Below are positions 1 to 9,994 of a stretch of DNA of 64,000 nucleotides, piece by piece. Within the stretch, counting starts at the first letter, position 1. Each line of letters opens with the position of its first letter. Made by a program: the position numbers and the translations under genes. The stretch spans positions 53,627-117,626 of the forward strand of contig JAWQFJ010002776.1 of the NCBI GenBank assembly GCA_034096865.1, written 5' to 3'. The notes beneath the pieces were generated by a model. The model searched no databases, was not told the DNA's origin, and worked only from the letters and a program-made list of their open reading frames with translations. The stretch is from Theodoxus fluviatilis (lineage: Eukaryota; Mollusca; Gastropoda; Cycloneritida; Neritidae).

Positions 1-1084
1 CTACATTCACAACCTGCGCGTTGGACACATTAATGTCTATCATCTTTATAATAAGGTGGTGGACATCAACTTATTTATTCAGAAAGAAAAGTTGCACATT
101 TTTGGATTATGCGAAACACGTCTTCATCTAAGTATAAGCAACGATACGATTGATATTCCGGGTTTCTATATTGAGAGACGAGATGCAGAACATTCAGGGC
201 AAACCGGGATGGCAGCATATATTCGTTGCGATATGAAACAATGTGCAGTTCGTAGATCAGATTTAGAAAAGTTCTATGTTGAATGTTTATGGCTGAAGTG
301 AAAAGTAATGTGCACTCATCTGTTATTTTGGGATTTCTACAGAAATCCTGCATCTACCTACTGTTGGTATCATAAATTTGTAAAAATGATGGACAAAGTT
401 TGTACTTTCAAAAATAATGTGGTTCTGTTGGGCGATTTCTATATTGATTAATTTTTTTTTAATTGTGCATGGGATTCTACCATTGCTCTCTTTGGTCTCA
501 CTCATTTAGTTCAAACTGCAACAAGAGTCACACAGTCGACATCAACTTTGATGGATCATCTATATACCTCAAACAGTTGTATTGTTAAAGATGTATGATC
601 ACCTAATGTAGATATTAGTGATCACTATCCAATAGTATGCTCTCTACATTCCAGAACTCCTAAGTGTAGGAAAGATCACCACACCTACATACATTATAGA
701 TCTTTCAAGAAATTTAATATAGACGCGTTCTGCTTAGCTTAACAGAATACTCCATTTTATAGTGTAGTTAATGTTGTGAACCGTAGCAATGCACTGAAAC
801 TTTGGTATAGTCTTTTCTTATCAGTTATTGTCGAACATACTCCTATGAAAAAGAAACGTGTACGTCATCCAACGCTTCCACCATGGATGACAAAGGATGT
901 AATGTTAGCAATGACTGTGAGAGATCGATTAAGAAAAAAAAGGAGATTCCCAGCTTACAAACAACAACGTAATTTTGTTAAGAGCCTGGAAAGAAAAGCT
1001 AAAAAATAATATTTTCAAATGATTATAGAAGATAATAAGAATACGGCTTCGGTGTGGAAAGCCATCAATACCTTTACTAATCGA
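1..1084 (+). pseudogene. 5' part of CR1/jockey-like LINE: endonuclease and linker (enters from left edge)
   Basis: Broken reading frames of an apurinic-type (EEP) endonuclease, the nicking enzyme of many non-LTR retrotransposons. Near 110-240 the frame reads LCETRL and then an R-D...GM.AYIR stretch. Around 415-450 it reads VVLLGDFYID, matching the GDxN/D motif. Around 485-580 it reads LVQTATRVTQSTSTLMDHLY, and near 610-640 DISDHYPIVCS, the SDH catalytic motif. From 776 to 1009 a basic linker (PPWMTKDVMLAMTVRDRL) precedes the RT. Stops and shifts break the ORF. The frame ends at INTFTNR (1064-1084), where another element starts, and the same frame resumes at 4987. The clade is judged from motifs only. 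Confidence 0.8.
1073..1084 (+). repeat. Target-site duplication, left copy (Penelope insertion)
   Basis: TTTACTAATCGA occurs here and again at 4987-4998, flanking the Penelope-like element. Joining the LINE across one copy restores a continuous reading frame (FTNR followed by NKVKSAV), so it marks the insertion point. Confidence 0.9.
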
Positions 1085-2725
1085 GGGGGAGCGGTCGTCC
1101 TCTTGAACCGTACCAACTACATCAAGGATGCCCAACAACAACTCTCAAATACCCAGCACTACCAACCCCTCCAGTCAGATCCCACCAGACAACATGCCCA
1201 AGATCTGCACCAGCTGGTGAGAACCTTTCCATTAAATTTCCAGTCGGTCTCGGATCTCATACCCCGGAACCCTCTCCTCGGTACCTTCTACCTCCTCTCC
1301 AAAATCCACAAGGACGGATTTTCTGGACGTTGTCACGACACTCCCAAGTCCGCCAAGGTGCTCTCCTTGTAACGATGGATGGTTCAGCTCTTTACACCAG
1401 CATTCCCCACAAAGGAGGCATCGCAGCCGTCAGGTTGATCCTACAGGAGAACAACTGCCCCTCTCGTGATGCAGTCATAGCCCTGATTCGCTTCATCCTG
1501 GAGCATAATAATTTTGCCTTCGACGGCAGGGTTTATCTCCAGAAGCAAGGCACGGCCATGGGAACAAGGTTTGCCCCACAATACGCCAACCTCTTCATGC
1601 ATAGGTTTGAGGAAGAATTCTTTGCCACGCGGATTCTCCGTCCCGACTTCTACATCTGCTACATTGACGATATCTTTCTCTTCTAGAACCATGGTGAAGA
1701 GGCACTCAGACAGCTCCACAGAGACATCAACCAATTCCTCCCAACCATCCAACTCTCCATGGAATTCTCCCCGGTATCGGTCAGTTTCCTGGAAACTCGA
1801 GTCTATGTGAAGGATGGCCAAATCTACACCTCTCTCTACAGGAAACCAACCGACAATCTGCAGATGCTCCACTTTACCAGCTCATATTCACGGCATGTGA
1901 AGGATGCTATTCCATATGGACAAGCCATAAGGATACATCGTATCTGCTCCAACGACCAAGACCGGGACGGACATCTACAGGAGCTGGAAACCGCACTTCT
2001 CCGCAGTGGCTACCAACGCGAAACTGTTCGCGCCCAGTTCAGAAAAGCCACCAACCAGAGACGTGATGACCTCTTCGTCCGACAAGACAAAACGTCTGGA
2101 GCCAGCAGAATCCCATTCGTAGTGAACTACTTTCCAGGGGCGGAAAAACTACGACGTGAACTGAATGACCTCCAAAACCTACTGGATGATGACAAGCGCC
2201 TCTTCCGGGCAGTGCCGACTCCCCCTGTGATGGCCCAACCTGAAAAGACTGCTGGTCCACAGTAAGCTCCCCACCAATGCACCCACAGGCGGAGACAGCA
2301 TGGGACCATGCAACAGACCACGGTGCGCCACCTGTGCCATTATCTGTTCAGAGACCACGATCACTAGAAATGTGACCGTGCACCAGATCAGGGGCAACTA
2401 CACCTGCAGCTCAAATGACGTGGTGTATCTGATGAGATGCTGCAGAGATTGCCCGAATGCGTGGTATGTAGAAGAGACATGCCTGCCACTAAGGCAACGC
2501 ATGAACGGGCACCGGGCCACAATCAGGAATCGGTCGCCTCTGCCTGTGGCTGAGCATTTCGGTTTGCCCAAGCACTCAACATCAGACATGCTCTTGCGCG
2601 TGCTGCAAGGCAACTTGCATGACCCCAGACAACGTCGCGTGGCCGAGCAGAAACTCGTAAGAAAACTCAACACCCATCACACAGCGCTCAACCGCGACCT
2701 GGGATTCATGGCACACTACAAATGA
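1085..2725 (+). pseudogene. Penelope-type reverse transcriptase with GIY-YIG endonuclease (broken)
   Basis: Motifs in order: GGAVVLLNRTNYIKDAQQQL at the truncated start, GTFYLLSKIHKDG near 1280, SALYTSIPH near 1383, KQGTAMGTRFAPQYANLFM near 1550, and the catalytic YIDD near 1660. At the C-terminus (2300-2725) a CNRPRCATC cysteine cluster is followed by a GIY-YIG-like region (YLMRCC...AWYVEET...LRQRMNGHRATI...AEHF). A deletion near 1330-1375, a stop after YIDDIFLF and further shifts near 1757 and 2265 split it into at least four ORFs. It is non-functional as it stands. The domain order is that of Penelope-like elements. Confidence 0.88.
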
Positions 2726-3031
2726 GGAAGCTTGACCTTGCACGTGCCTACCATGCTTTTTGCCTGAGATGTTGAAGTGAACTTCTCTCATCGCCTGCCT
2801 GTCATAAAAAAAACCCACCCGCCGGTCTCTCTTCACTACGGCCAGATGAAGGAGTGTAACTCCGAAAGCTCGCCAACGACAACTTTCTTTGCAAGCCACA
2901 GCTCTCGTAGCCGCTCTCAGCAGCCACAAGCCGCCGCCGCCTGCGCCACAGCGACCATTTGGAGCCGCTACCCGCAGCCGCTGGTCACAGACCTGCTGCA
3001 GCAGCCAGTCCCGCTATACACGCAGGGGTGT
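2726..3031 (+). other. Penelope 3' UTR before the nested insertion
   Basis: Non-coding. It shares GCCAGATGAAGGAGTG and a run of CAGC/CCGC-rich sequence ending CTGCTGCAGCAGCCAGTCCC with the second Penelope copy (35,112-35,282), which defines it as part of the element. Confidence 0.75.
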
Positions 3032-3289
3032 AATTCATGAACGTGGACTTTCGAGAGCACTGACTGGTCTTGGACTTTTGAGTCCCAGACTAGTCCCAGA
3101 CCACCGCTAGTCTGGGACTAGTCTGGAACTCAGCGAGTCTACGATTCACGAACCCAGACTGGGTGTTGACTTGAAAGGCTGGGACTGATTGACCTAGTCT
3201 ATGGTTTATTTTCAGAATGAGATGGAATTCCCGGGGATTCCGCCCAGTGCGCAAGCGCATAGCGTACCGCTTCAAACTTCCCGTCAAAA

Positions 3290-3479
3290 ATGTCAGCCAC
3301 GATCGGTAGCAAAATCTCGAAGAAAAGCCCCGATTTCACGGAGCGGGAATCCGTAGCTATCATAAAAGCGGTGTCAGCAAGATACGGATACATTAACAGC
3401 AGCATACACACAGCCCAAGCAAACAAAAGAAGACGGACAGCGTGGGAGGAGGTGACAAATGAAGTGCGAGCTGAGGCTG

Positions 3480-3482
<3 letters not shown>
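3290..3482 (+). pseudogene. Myb/SANT-like DNA-binding domain, copy 1
   Basis: The frame from 3290 reads a short N-terminus, then DFTERESVAIIKAVSARYGY, and ends NKRRRTAWEEVTNEVRAEAG. These are the conserved blocks of the Myb/SANT-like (Naif1/Harbinger type) helix-turn-helix domain. The frame then runs straight into a (TG)n tract, so the rest is lost. In PIF/Harbinger elements such a protein helps bring the transposase to the element ends. It is non-functional here. Confidence 0.65.

Positions 3483-3546
<64 letters not shown>
3482..3546 (+). repeat. (TG)n microsatellite
   Basis: About 65 bp of uninterrupted TG. It ends the first Myb/SANT-like block and faces a (CA)n tract 150 bp downstream. 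Confidence 0.95.
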
Positions 3547-3548
<2 letters not shown>

Positions 3549-3695
3549 ACCGTTTATTAAGTTCATCAGCAAAAGGCAAATCATCAGAAGATCAAGTTTT
3601 ACAATATGGCAGGATTTCCAAGTGAAAACCATTGAAATTCAGTAAGGAAGGGATGGAAAAAATGTCTTGATGAGGAAAAATATACACACACAGTG

Positions 3696-3696
<1 letters not shown>

Positions 3697-3782
<86 letters not shown>
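3697..3782 (+). repeat. (CA)n microsatellite
   Basis: About 85 bp of uninterrupted CA between the spacer of unit 1 and the start of unit 2. With the upstream (TG)n it could form a long hairpin stem. Confidence 0.95.
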
Positions 3783-3785
<3 letters not shown>

Positions 3786-3796
3786 CAGCCTCAGGC

Positions 3797-4019
3797 GCAT
3801 AGCGTACCGCTTCAAACTTTGCGTCAAAAAGGTCAGCCACGATCGGTAGCAAAACTTCGAAGAAAAGCCCCGATTTCACGGAGCGGGAATCGGTAGCTAT
3901 CATAAAAGCGGTGTCAGCAAGATATGGATACATTGACAGCAGCACACACACAACCCAAGCAAACAAAAGAAGACAAACAGCGTGGGAGGAGGTGACAAAT
4001 GAAGTGCAAGCTGAGGCTG

Positions 4020-4022
<3 letters not shown>
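3797..4022 (+). pseudogene. Myb/SANT-like domain, copy 2 (tandem duplicate)
   Basis: It repeats 3256-3482 nearly base for base, from GCGCATAGCGTACCGCTTC to GAGGCTGGAGTG, with scattered substitutions (for example V-to-M before SARYGY). It is again followed by (TG)n (4022-4081), a copy of the unit-1 spacer (4083-4230) and (CA)n (4231-4287). The tandem unit is about 540 bp. Confidence 0.75.
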
Positions 4023-4078
<56 letters not shown>

Positions 4079-4231
4079 TGTGACCGTTTATTAAGTTCAT
4101 CAGCAAGAGGCAAACCAGCAGAAGATAAAGTTTTACAATATGGCAGGATATCCAAGTGAGAACCATTGAAATTCAGTAAAGATGGGATGGAACAAAAATC
4201 TGTCTTGATGAGGAAAAATATACACACACAG

Positions 4232-4287
<56 letters not shown>
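4022..4287 (+). repeat. (TG)n - spacer - (CA)n, second copy
   Basis: TG tract 4022-4081, a spacer carrying CCGTTTATTAAGTTCATCAG as in unit 1, and CA tract 4231-4287. It mirrors 3482-3782. Confidence 0.9.
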
Positions 4288-4289
<2 letters not shown>

Positions 4290-4569
4290 GATCAGCCTCA
4301 GCTCGCACTTTTCCGATCAAACTCGTGAAAACTCGGGCGATCGTCACACATTTTCTCAGTTACCAAAAATAAAGCAATTTAATCTGAGCAGTGTTTTCAT
4401 AACACAGATGCAATTTTAATGTATCGTTTTCATAGCATCAGACAACACTAGCATTGTACCCAATGTCAACAGCAGCAGGCAGGTTCGAGGACAACAATGT
4501 TTACTGGTATCGCTGAGGTCCGCGCGTCAGCTATAAATAGAAGTGCGCGAAGCTTGAGATGCTCGGCGA

Positions 4570-4745
4570 CCTGCATTCCCAATTGTAAAATGTCAGCTCT
4601 TTCACGATCTATCGATGCAATCAACATACAGCTTTGATAATTTAATGCTGTTCATGGCTTACATTTTCTTTCGGTGGGTTTCTAGTGTCCCAAAATACAG
4701 CGATTTCTGCGCGTAACCGTAGACAGGTCGGTCATTTAATTTCGC
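4570..4745 (+). repeat. Conserved transposon core, copy a
   Basis: Contains CATACAGCTTTGATAA, AATGCTGTTCATGGCTTAC and ATTTTCTTTCGGTGGG. The same block recurs at 50,162-50,337, 50,806-50,921 and 50,985-51,160, always on the plus strand. On the minus strand (4655-4602) it encodes a 17-codon ORF, MNSIKLSKLYVDCIDRS plus stop. A TATA-like CTATAAATAG lies just upstream (about 4531-4540). Confidence 0.85.
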
Positions 4746-4986
4746 GGCAGCCTTGGACATTGGTGTATAGTCCAACAAATCCTTGGACCACCGTAGTCCG
4801 CAGTTCAGTCTGAGACTGAACCAAAGTCCACGTTCATGAATTGTAGACTACGACAGTCCACGTTCATGAGCTCACGCCTGACGGCCAACGCTCGAGACCA
4901 GATATCAAACTGCCCTTTTCAGGGCCAAAAGATTTTTAAAAAAGAAAGAAAACAATAGGTCGGAAGTATTGTCACGACTTGCATTT

Positions 4987-4998
4987 TTTACTAATCGA
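4987..4998 (+). repeat. Target-site duplication, right copy (Penelope insertion)
   Basis: TTTACTAATCGA, identical to 1073-1084. The LINE frame resumes directly after it. Confidence 0.9.
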
Positions 4999-5177
4999 AA
5001 CAAAGTTAAATCTGCTGTAGCATCTTTGACAGTTAATGTTGATGAATGCAATGCTTACTTTCTTTCTGTGGCCCAAAAAGTATTCCAGGCTGTCAATGTG
5101 CAAAGGAAGATTGTCCGAGTCTAAAGAATTTGAGATACCACTTCTTGGCATTCATGAAGTTGGCATATTTCTTGAGA

Positions 5178-5362
5178 TGGATGAATGGACAGCGTTTTGC
5201 GGCCTATTAGCCTTGTAGGCTATGTAAGGCCATTTAGCACGAACATCACTAGAACAGTTCAGAGTAAACGCAAATCACGTCACGGTGTCCCAAGTTATTC
5301 GCCTCTTACGAATCGCATAGGGAGACGCGGTGGGTCAATTCTTACCCCGATCACACAGGGGG
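5178..5362 (-). mobile_element. SINE-like repeat, copy 1, with 13-bp target duplication
   Basis: A 185-bp insert in the LINE RT flanked by ATATTTCTTGAGA at 5165-5177 and 5363-5375. On the minus strand it starts CCCCCTGTGTGATCGGGGTA, passes GTAAGAGGCGAATAACT and GCCTACAAGGCTAATAGGCC, and ends in a CCATTCATCCA tail. Its relatives all have a tetranucleotide tail at this end, so the minus strand is taken as sense. Short length, target duplication and a simple tail indicate a SINE or another short retroposon. No complete Pol III promoter could be confirmed. Confidence 0.82.
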
Positions 5363-6860
5363 ATATTTCTTGAGAAGATGAATAAAAAATCAGTTGGACA
5401 TGATGGTATTAATACCTTCATTTTGAAAATTTCTATTTCATAAATTATTGAATCTCTCACTCATAATATATAACTTGTGTATCATCAATCACAAGTTCCC
5501 CGATGAATGGAAAATAGTGAAAGTTATTCCTTTACCAAAGATGAAGACCTCTTTTTAATATTGATGATTTTAGACCCATTTCAATACATTTTATTCTAGC
5601 AAAGCCACTTGAAAAGCACGTTCACAAGCATATGATGGCATATCTGGATCAACATGATCTACTTTATTCTCTTCAATCGGGTTTCCGGCCAAAACATTCT
5701 TGCCACACAGCATTAACTCGATTGATTGATTCTGGGCTCTGTGCCATTAATGGGTCACAATTGATTCGTTCCATCTTTCTTGATCTAAAGAAAGCGTTTG
5801 ACATGGTTCATCATAACATTTTAATATAAAAACTATCACAATATCTAAATGGTTGTAACACGGTGAAATTCTTTCAATCATTCTTAAAAGACAGACAGCA
5901 GTATGTCTATTTAATGGACATGCTTCTTTTTGTGGCCATTTACATGTGGATGTGCCACAAGGTTCTGTCTTTGGTCCTCTTCTGTTCTGCCTATTCATCA
6001 ATGACCTACAATTACATATCTCTGATAAAGAGGTTACATGTGATATGTTTGCTGATGATGTAACACTTTCAACCTCAGGTGTCAGGACTGAATGTGTGGC
6101 AGTAAAACTTCAAGGGAGCCTGGATGAAATACGTTCCTGGTGCTCTTTGAATCATATGGTCATTAATCCTTCCAAAACGAAATATATGGTGATAACTACG
6201 AGACAAATACATCAAATATATCCTTTATCTCTTCCGCTTGTTCTTGATTCTTTGAGAATCAAACAAATTGTTGAGCACACAGTTCTTGGTGTAATAATTG
6301 ATGATCATTTAGGATGGCAATCACACATTGATTATATTTGTAAAAAATATCAATTAATCTATTTCTTCTCTCCAAATTAAGACATATTGTTGACGTTCAA
6401 ACTTGCAAAATCTTCTTCCATGCTCATATCTTATCTCACGTTAATTATGCGTCAACAATTTGGGATGGCTGTAGGGACGCTAACTTGATAAGGCTGAAGT
6501 CATTGTATCTAAGAGCCTCTAAGCTTATGATAACAGATAGTCCACTATCTAAAAATGACAAAATGAAAGAACTTAACATACTGCCTTTTCATAAGCATTT
6601 ACAATTCAATAAATGTGTCTTAATGAAATGAATTAATGATGGTGATGTGCCTGATTATTTGATAAACTTATTCCAACATTCAAATATTCGTGTACATAAC
6701 TTTATAATACCACAACCTAGGATTGATTTGTTTAAACATAGCCTATCTTATTCAGGGGCTACTATGTGGAACACACTATCTAATTCTCTAAAAATTGCGA
6801 AATCTTTAGAGAAACTTTAATTGAAACTACACACTTTTCTTATGCAGTCATCCTAGATAC

Positions 6861-7118
6861 TTTTATCTTATTCTAAATTCACTTTGTGGCTATTTTCAAC
6901 GTAGTATTTCGTAATCATGAATTGATTGTAACTGTGTTATTGTGTGAATTTTGTGTGGGATAGAGGGTGGATAGGTGGGTAGGGGTGGGGGATGGGATTG
7001 GATTTGTTTTTTTGTTTTCTTGTTTTAACAAGGGCTGGATGTAAGATAGGCAGTTATGCCTAATTCATGTATTTCCCTTGAAAAATAAAGTTTAATCAAT
7101 CGATCAATCAATCAATCT
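6861..7118 (+). other. LINE 3' UTR and (AATC)n tail
   Basis: Non-coding 3' end with GATAGGCAGTTATGCCTAA, an AATAAA at about 7083-7088 and an (AATC)n tail. The same end sequence (AAGATAGGCAGAAATGCC, AATAAAGAATCAATC) is seen at 23,930-23,978. Confidence 0.75.
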
Positions 7119-7135
7119 CTCGTTCTCTCTCTATC

Positions 7136-7410
7136 TCACACACACGCAAACACATACACACACTCGTGCACACACGCGCGCGCGCACGTGCATGCATGCA
7201 CGCATATTTGCAAATACACACGCACGCACGCACATACATACACATGAACGGACGCACACATGCATGCGCGTGCACGCACACACACGAGTTTGAGACATGA
7301 CGATAATCCGTTTGTGTGACAATGTATCCCTGAGTACGCACGTGTGTTTGTGTGTAATTATTTGCATGATTGATTGTGCGTGTGCGTCTGTGTACGTGCG
7401 TTTGTGCGCG

Positions 7411-7462
<52 letters not shown>

Positions 7463-7548
7463 TGTGTGTGTCGTGCGTGCGTGCGTGCGTGTGTGCGTGC
7501 GTGTGTGCGTGCGTGCGTGCGTGCGTGTGTGTGTGTGTGTGTGTGTGT
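7136..7548 (+). repeat. CA-rich then TG-rich compound microsatellite
   Basis: 7136-7285 is (CA)n/(CACG)n-rich. 7341-7548 is (TG)n/(CGTG)n-rich. The two opposite-strand tracts are separated by about 35-55 bp. It starts immediately after the LINE tail. Confidence 0.92.
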
Positions 7549-8578
7549 TCCTCAACAACCAGATAAATTGCGTTTGCGTAGAACGTTTTTCAGCTTTTGG
7601 AACCGGACCACTTCAGTTTTATTTATCTCTTTAAAACCATTCAATCGTGACGTCATACAAGGTCAGTACAGGTTTTTGACACGTTTTGAAATCTGTGTCA
7701 AAAGGGGGTAAGCAATCCAAAAACAAAGAACAGATGGACGGAATGACAGCATGAAGAAACGACTTTTTAAAAAGACAAAAAGGAAAACAGAAAGACATAC
7801 AGACGAAAATAAAGAAATAAAAAATATAGAAAAAAGAAAAAAAGAAAGAAGACAGAAAGAAAGCAAAGAAAACAAGAAAGGAAACAAGAAAGAAAAAGCA
7901 TGTAAACGGAAAGTTGCATTATTTGTCCGGCACTAGCGCCATGGCTGAAGAAGGCACATACTGCTCAGGCAGCCCCGATTCTTGTGACATGCAGAGCGGC
8001 ATTACCTCTCTGTTGTGTAGGCGTGGCGACTGTGGCTGTACACAAGCACCAGAAACAAGTTAGGAAATGGCGGAGCCTGCATGCTCTCATACATCTAGTC
8101 CCCGCTGTAAGCTGGTGAGGTGTTCACAGCCTATAGGCCCTAAGACAAGAACGCAAAGAAATGTTCTCTTCAGCATTCGCTCTCCGATACAGCGTCCTCT
8201 GCATGCCGGTACACAGGACAGTTTGAAAGACAAATCATGGCTGTCAGCTGGTTAAGAATAAACTAATAACTCGTTGTTGCTTTTTGCCAACTGCATTGAC
8301 TTTCAGAGACTTGTCTTACTTGAGATGTGACACATGCGTGAAATGTGGCAAGTCAGAAACAACAAATAAGGATCGCGACCAACTCAGGGTGAACCCTCAG
8401 GAATGAGTTGGTTTGACATTTTCTCGGATAGGCGAAAGGGAACAGGATAAAAACAAATCAAAGAGCAGCCATACGCGTACTCGCTGAGAAAACGAACATT
8501 CTGTGGAATCAATATCCAAATATTTGCCCCAAGTTGACTGTTTTAAGAATTCATTTCGCCCACGGATTTTAACCCCCT
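7549..8578 (+). other. Unassigned, with a lysine-codon-like A-rich patch
   Basis: No recognisable gene. 7751-7905 is purine-rich (AAAGAAAGAA type), which produces a spurious lysine-rich ORF. The remainder has no repeat structure I can see. Confidence 0.5.
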
Positions 8579-8690
8579 TTTCTCGTGCACACATTAGAGC
8601 GCGCACGCGCACGTGCGCACAGACACCCACACACACACATACACACCGTGAAAAACACACACACACACATACCACATTAACATTCACACA
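8579..8690 (+). repeat. (CA)n-rich microsatellite
   Basis: Interrupted CA/GCGC repeats. Confidence 0.85.
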
Positions 8691-9304
8691 CTGAAGCAGG
8701 TCCTGAGAGCCCAGCAGCCAGGGGTTATAGCTGACGAAAACTACACTGAGCGGCTCTGGTAGGCCTAATATTTTCACTGCAGATATCATCTGAACAAAAT
8801 TCTTGTGTGGTGATGCCTTTCATAGGCTCGAAGAAGTTTATTCCCACGAACGTAAAATACTGAGGTAGGACTATTCGGGGTCATAACCGCCCTAAAGACC
8901 GGCAAGGGTTCCATCGGTGACTTTGAGAATGAAGAAAAGTGTCACAAAGGACACAGAGAAAAGGCAGATGCTGTTTCGTCTCTCCCATTCCCGTCTGTAA
9001 CTGCGCACCACCGACAGCTCATGGCACCTTTAAAGTCCAAGACGAGGCGAGAAAATTGCGGTTCTCTCATAAAATTTGTCCAGTAAACTATCAGTGTCCA
9101 AGATGGCTCTGGGAGCATGCCATTCAGACACAGAAGACCGATTGGCGACAGCCATTGAGCAGGAGAGAGGCCGTCCGTAAAGTTGGGCAGATGTCTTTCA
9201 TCCCGCGGCTGCCGTGGCGTCATGTTTCCCCTTGCATGCAGTCCCACGGACCTGGAGACAAATTGCCCAGGCTGGCACTGCTGGCTTGGCCTTCTCAGGA
9301 ACCC

Positions 9305-9994
9305 GGGGCGCGTTGCAAACGGCGAGATTTGCCCAGATTTGCCAAGAAAAGCAAGAAAACCAAGCATTCTCAACGCTCTCGCTCCGAGGAAAACGAGGTC
9401 TAGGCGAGACTTCGCAAGCAGCTCTGAGAGGTGCTCCGCCTTGCGAGAAGACGAGAAAAAATGGCGGCGGTTCGACACACAAAGCTTGGCTTGTGTTTCT
9501 AGATGATACATTTTTTAATTTAACCGTCCCAACTGCCATTGGCAGCAGTTGCAGACCGGTGAGTGCTTGTTATGTCTTTAAAACTGGTGTTTAGATCACA
9601 GATCGGGCCGAGTCAGTCAAAAATGTCTGCCAAATCTGAAAGTGGAGGAGTCCACTCATTTCATGAGTCGATGCACGTGTCGTCGTGTGTGTTGTTGTAC
9701 CATTTGGGTAGGTAACCTACCTAAACACCCTACTTCAGCTATGTTCTCCCATTGCTCAAGATGTCTACTGACTACAAAATCTTCGTTTGACAGGAAAGCA
9801 GCTGCAATAACGTCGCTGTCGTCTGTCATTTCATAAAAATGATCTTTTTCAAAGGTTTCCCGCATTCTGGCCGCCATCTTGCTCTATCCAGTTCCGACTA
9901 CGAGATCTCGTGGGTCGTTGCTTTTGGCCTAGTTCTTGCCTTGGACCGAGACTAGCCAAATCTTGCTGGGCTAGGTAGCGCCGCAACGCGGCCC
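9305..9994. mobile_element. Possible diverged MITE related to those at 26.0 and 62.6 kb
   Basis: The left end GGGGCGCGTTGC (9305-9316) and the inverted right end GCAACGCGGCCC (9983-9994) resemble the GGGCGCGTTTG ends of the 26-kb element. As in those elements, two ATGGCGGC start sites point inward (plus near 9461, minus at 9877), about 415 bp apart. The minus-strand frame reads MAARMRETFEKDHFYEMTDD, with EMTDDSDV resembling EITDDSDI of the 26-kb copy. No target duplication is visible, so this is a weak call. Confidence 0.3.
9730..9877 (-). CDS. Candidate first exon or N-terminal fragment, unknown protein
   Basis: The minus-strand frame from ATG at 9877 (context AAGATGGCGGCC, a YY1-like start context) stays open for 73 codons. 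It contains FYEMTDDSDVIAAAFLSNED and then RHLEQWENIAEVG. A GTAGGT at the end of GTTTAGGTAGGT could be a splice donor. The DDSD block resembles the short frame in the MITEs at 26 and 62 kb. I do not recognise a named family. Confidence 0.25.

Larger units (their letters stand above)
3032..4869 (+). mobile_element. Non-autonomous DNA element with TIRs, Myb/SANT-like domain and internal duplication
   Basis: AATTCATGAACGTGGACT at 3032-3049 has a perfect 18-bp inverted copy at 4825-4842, and 15 bp of it recur at the outer end (4855-4869). Subterminal palindromic motifs AGTCCCAGACTAG and CTAGTCTGGGACTAG lie at 3080-3125. The interior holds two tandem copies of a Myb/SANT-like coding block, each followed by (TG)n, a unique spacer and (CA)n. 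A conserved core at 4570-4745 recurs at 50-51 kb. The second Penelope copy lacks this insert. A Myb/SANT-like gene suggests PIF/Harbinger affinity, but I could not resolve a target duplication. Confidence 0.7.
1085..4986 (+). mobile_element. Penelope-like element, 5'-truncated, interrupted by a DNA element
   Basis: The element starts in the RT domain and ends at a 3' region (4870-4986) alignable by eye to the end of the second copy at 35,300-35,410 (pieces CTTTTCAGGGCC and TTGTCACGACT). It is flanked by a 12-bp duplication. Between about 3032 and 4869 a DNA element with its own terminal inverted repeats interrupts the Penelope 3' UTR. Without that insert it is about 2.06 kb. Penelope elements are reverse-transcribed and encode an RT plus a GIY-YIG nuclease. 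This copy lacks the RT N-terminus and carries several frame breaks. Confidence 0.85.
4987..6860 (+). pseudogene. 3' part of the split LINE: reverse transcriptase
   Basis: Resumes the frame broken at 1084 (FTNRNKVKSAVASLTVNVDE). After the SINE insertion it shows the RT blocks in order: KKSVGHDGINTF, FPDEWKIVKVIPLPK, DDFRPIS, KPLEKHVHKH, SLQSGFRPKHSCHTAL, SIFLDLKKAFDMV, VPQGSVFGPLLFCLFINDL, the catalytic FADDVTL near 6050, NPSKTKYMV and HTVLGVIIDDHLGWQSHI. A C-terminal thumb-like region (6380-6830) holds FHAHILSHVNYASTIWDG and SLSYSGATMWNTLSNSL. Frameshifts and stops, for example at 5829 and 5946, inactivate it. A 1.1-kb relative lies at 17.26 kb. Confidence 0.88.

Noticed and set aside
7297..7711. 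Long cysteine/valine or histidine/threonine ORFs over TG/CA tracts (also 3.4-4.3, 16.5-17.2, 19.0-19.3, 24.0-24.2, 25.2-25.8 and 63.3-63.8 kb)
   Set aside because: They are translations of microsatellites, open in several frames on both strands.
7751..7936. Lysine-rich small protein
   Set aside because: A purine-rich low-complexity patch with no motif or splice context.
8939..9594. Overlapping ORFs of 100-190 codons on both strands
   Set aside because: No family motif, and similar lengths on opposite strands suggest chance openness in GC-richer DNA; a weak MITE call covers part of it.
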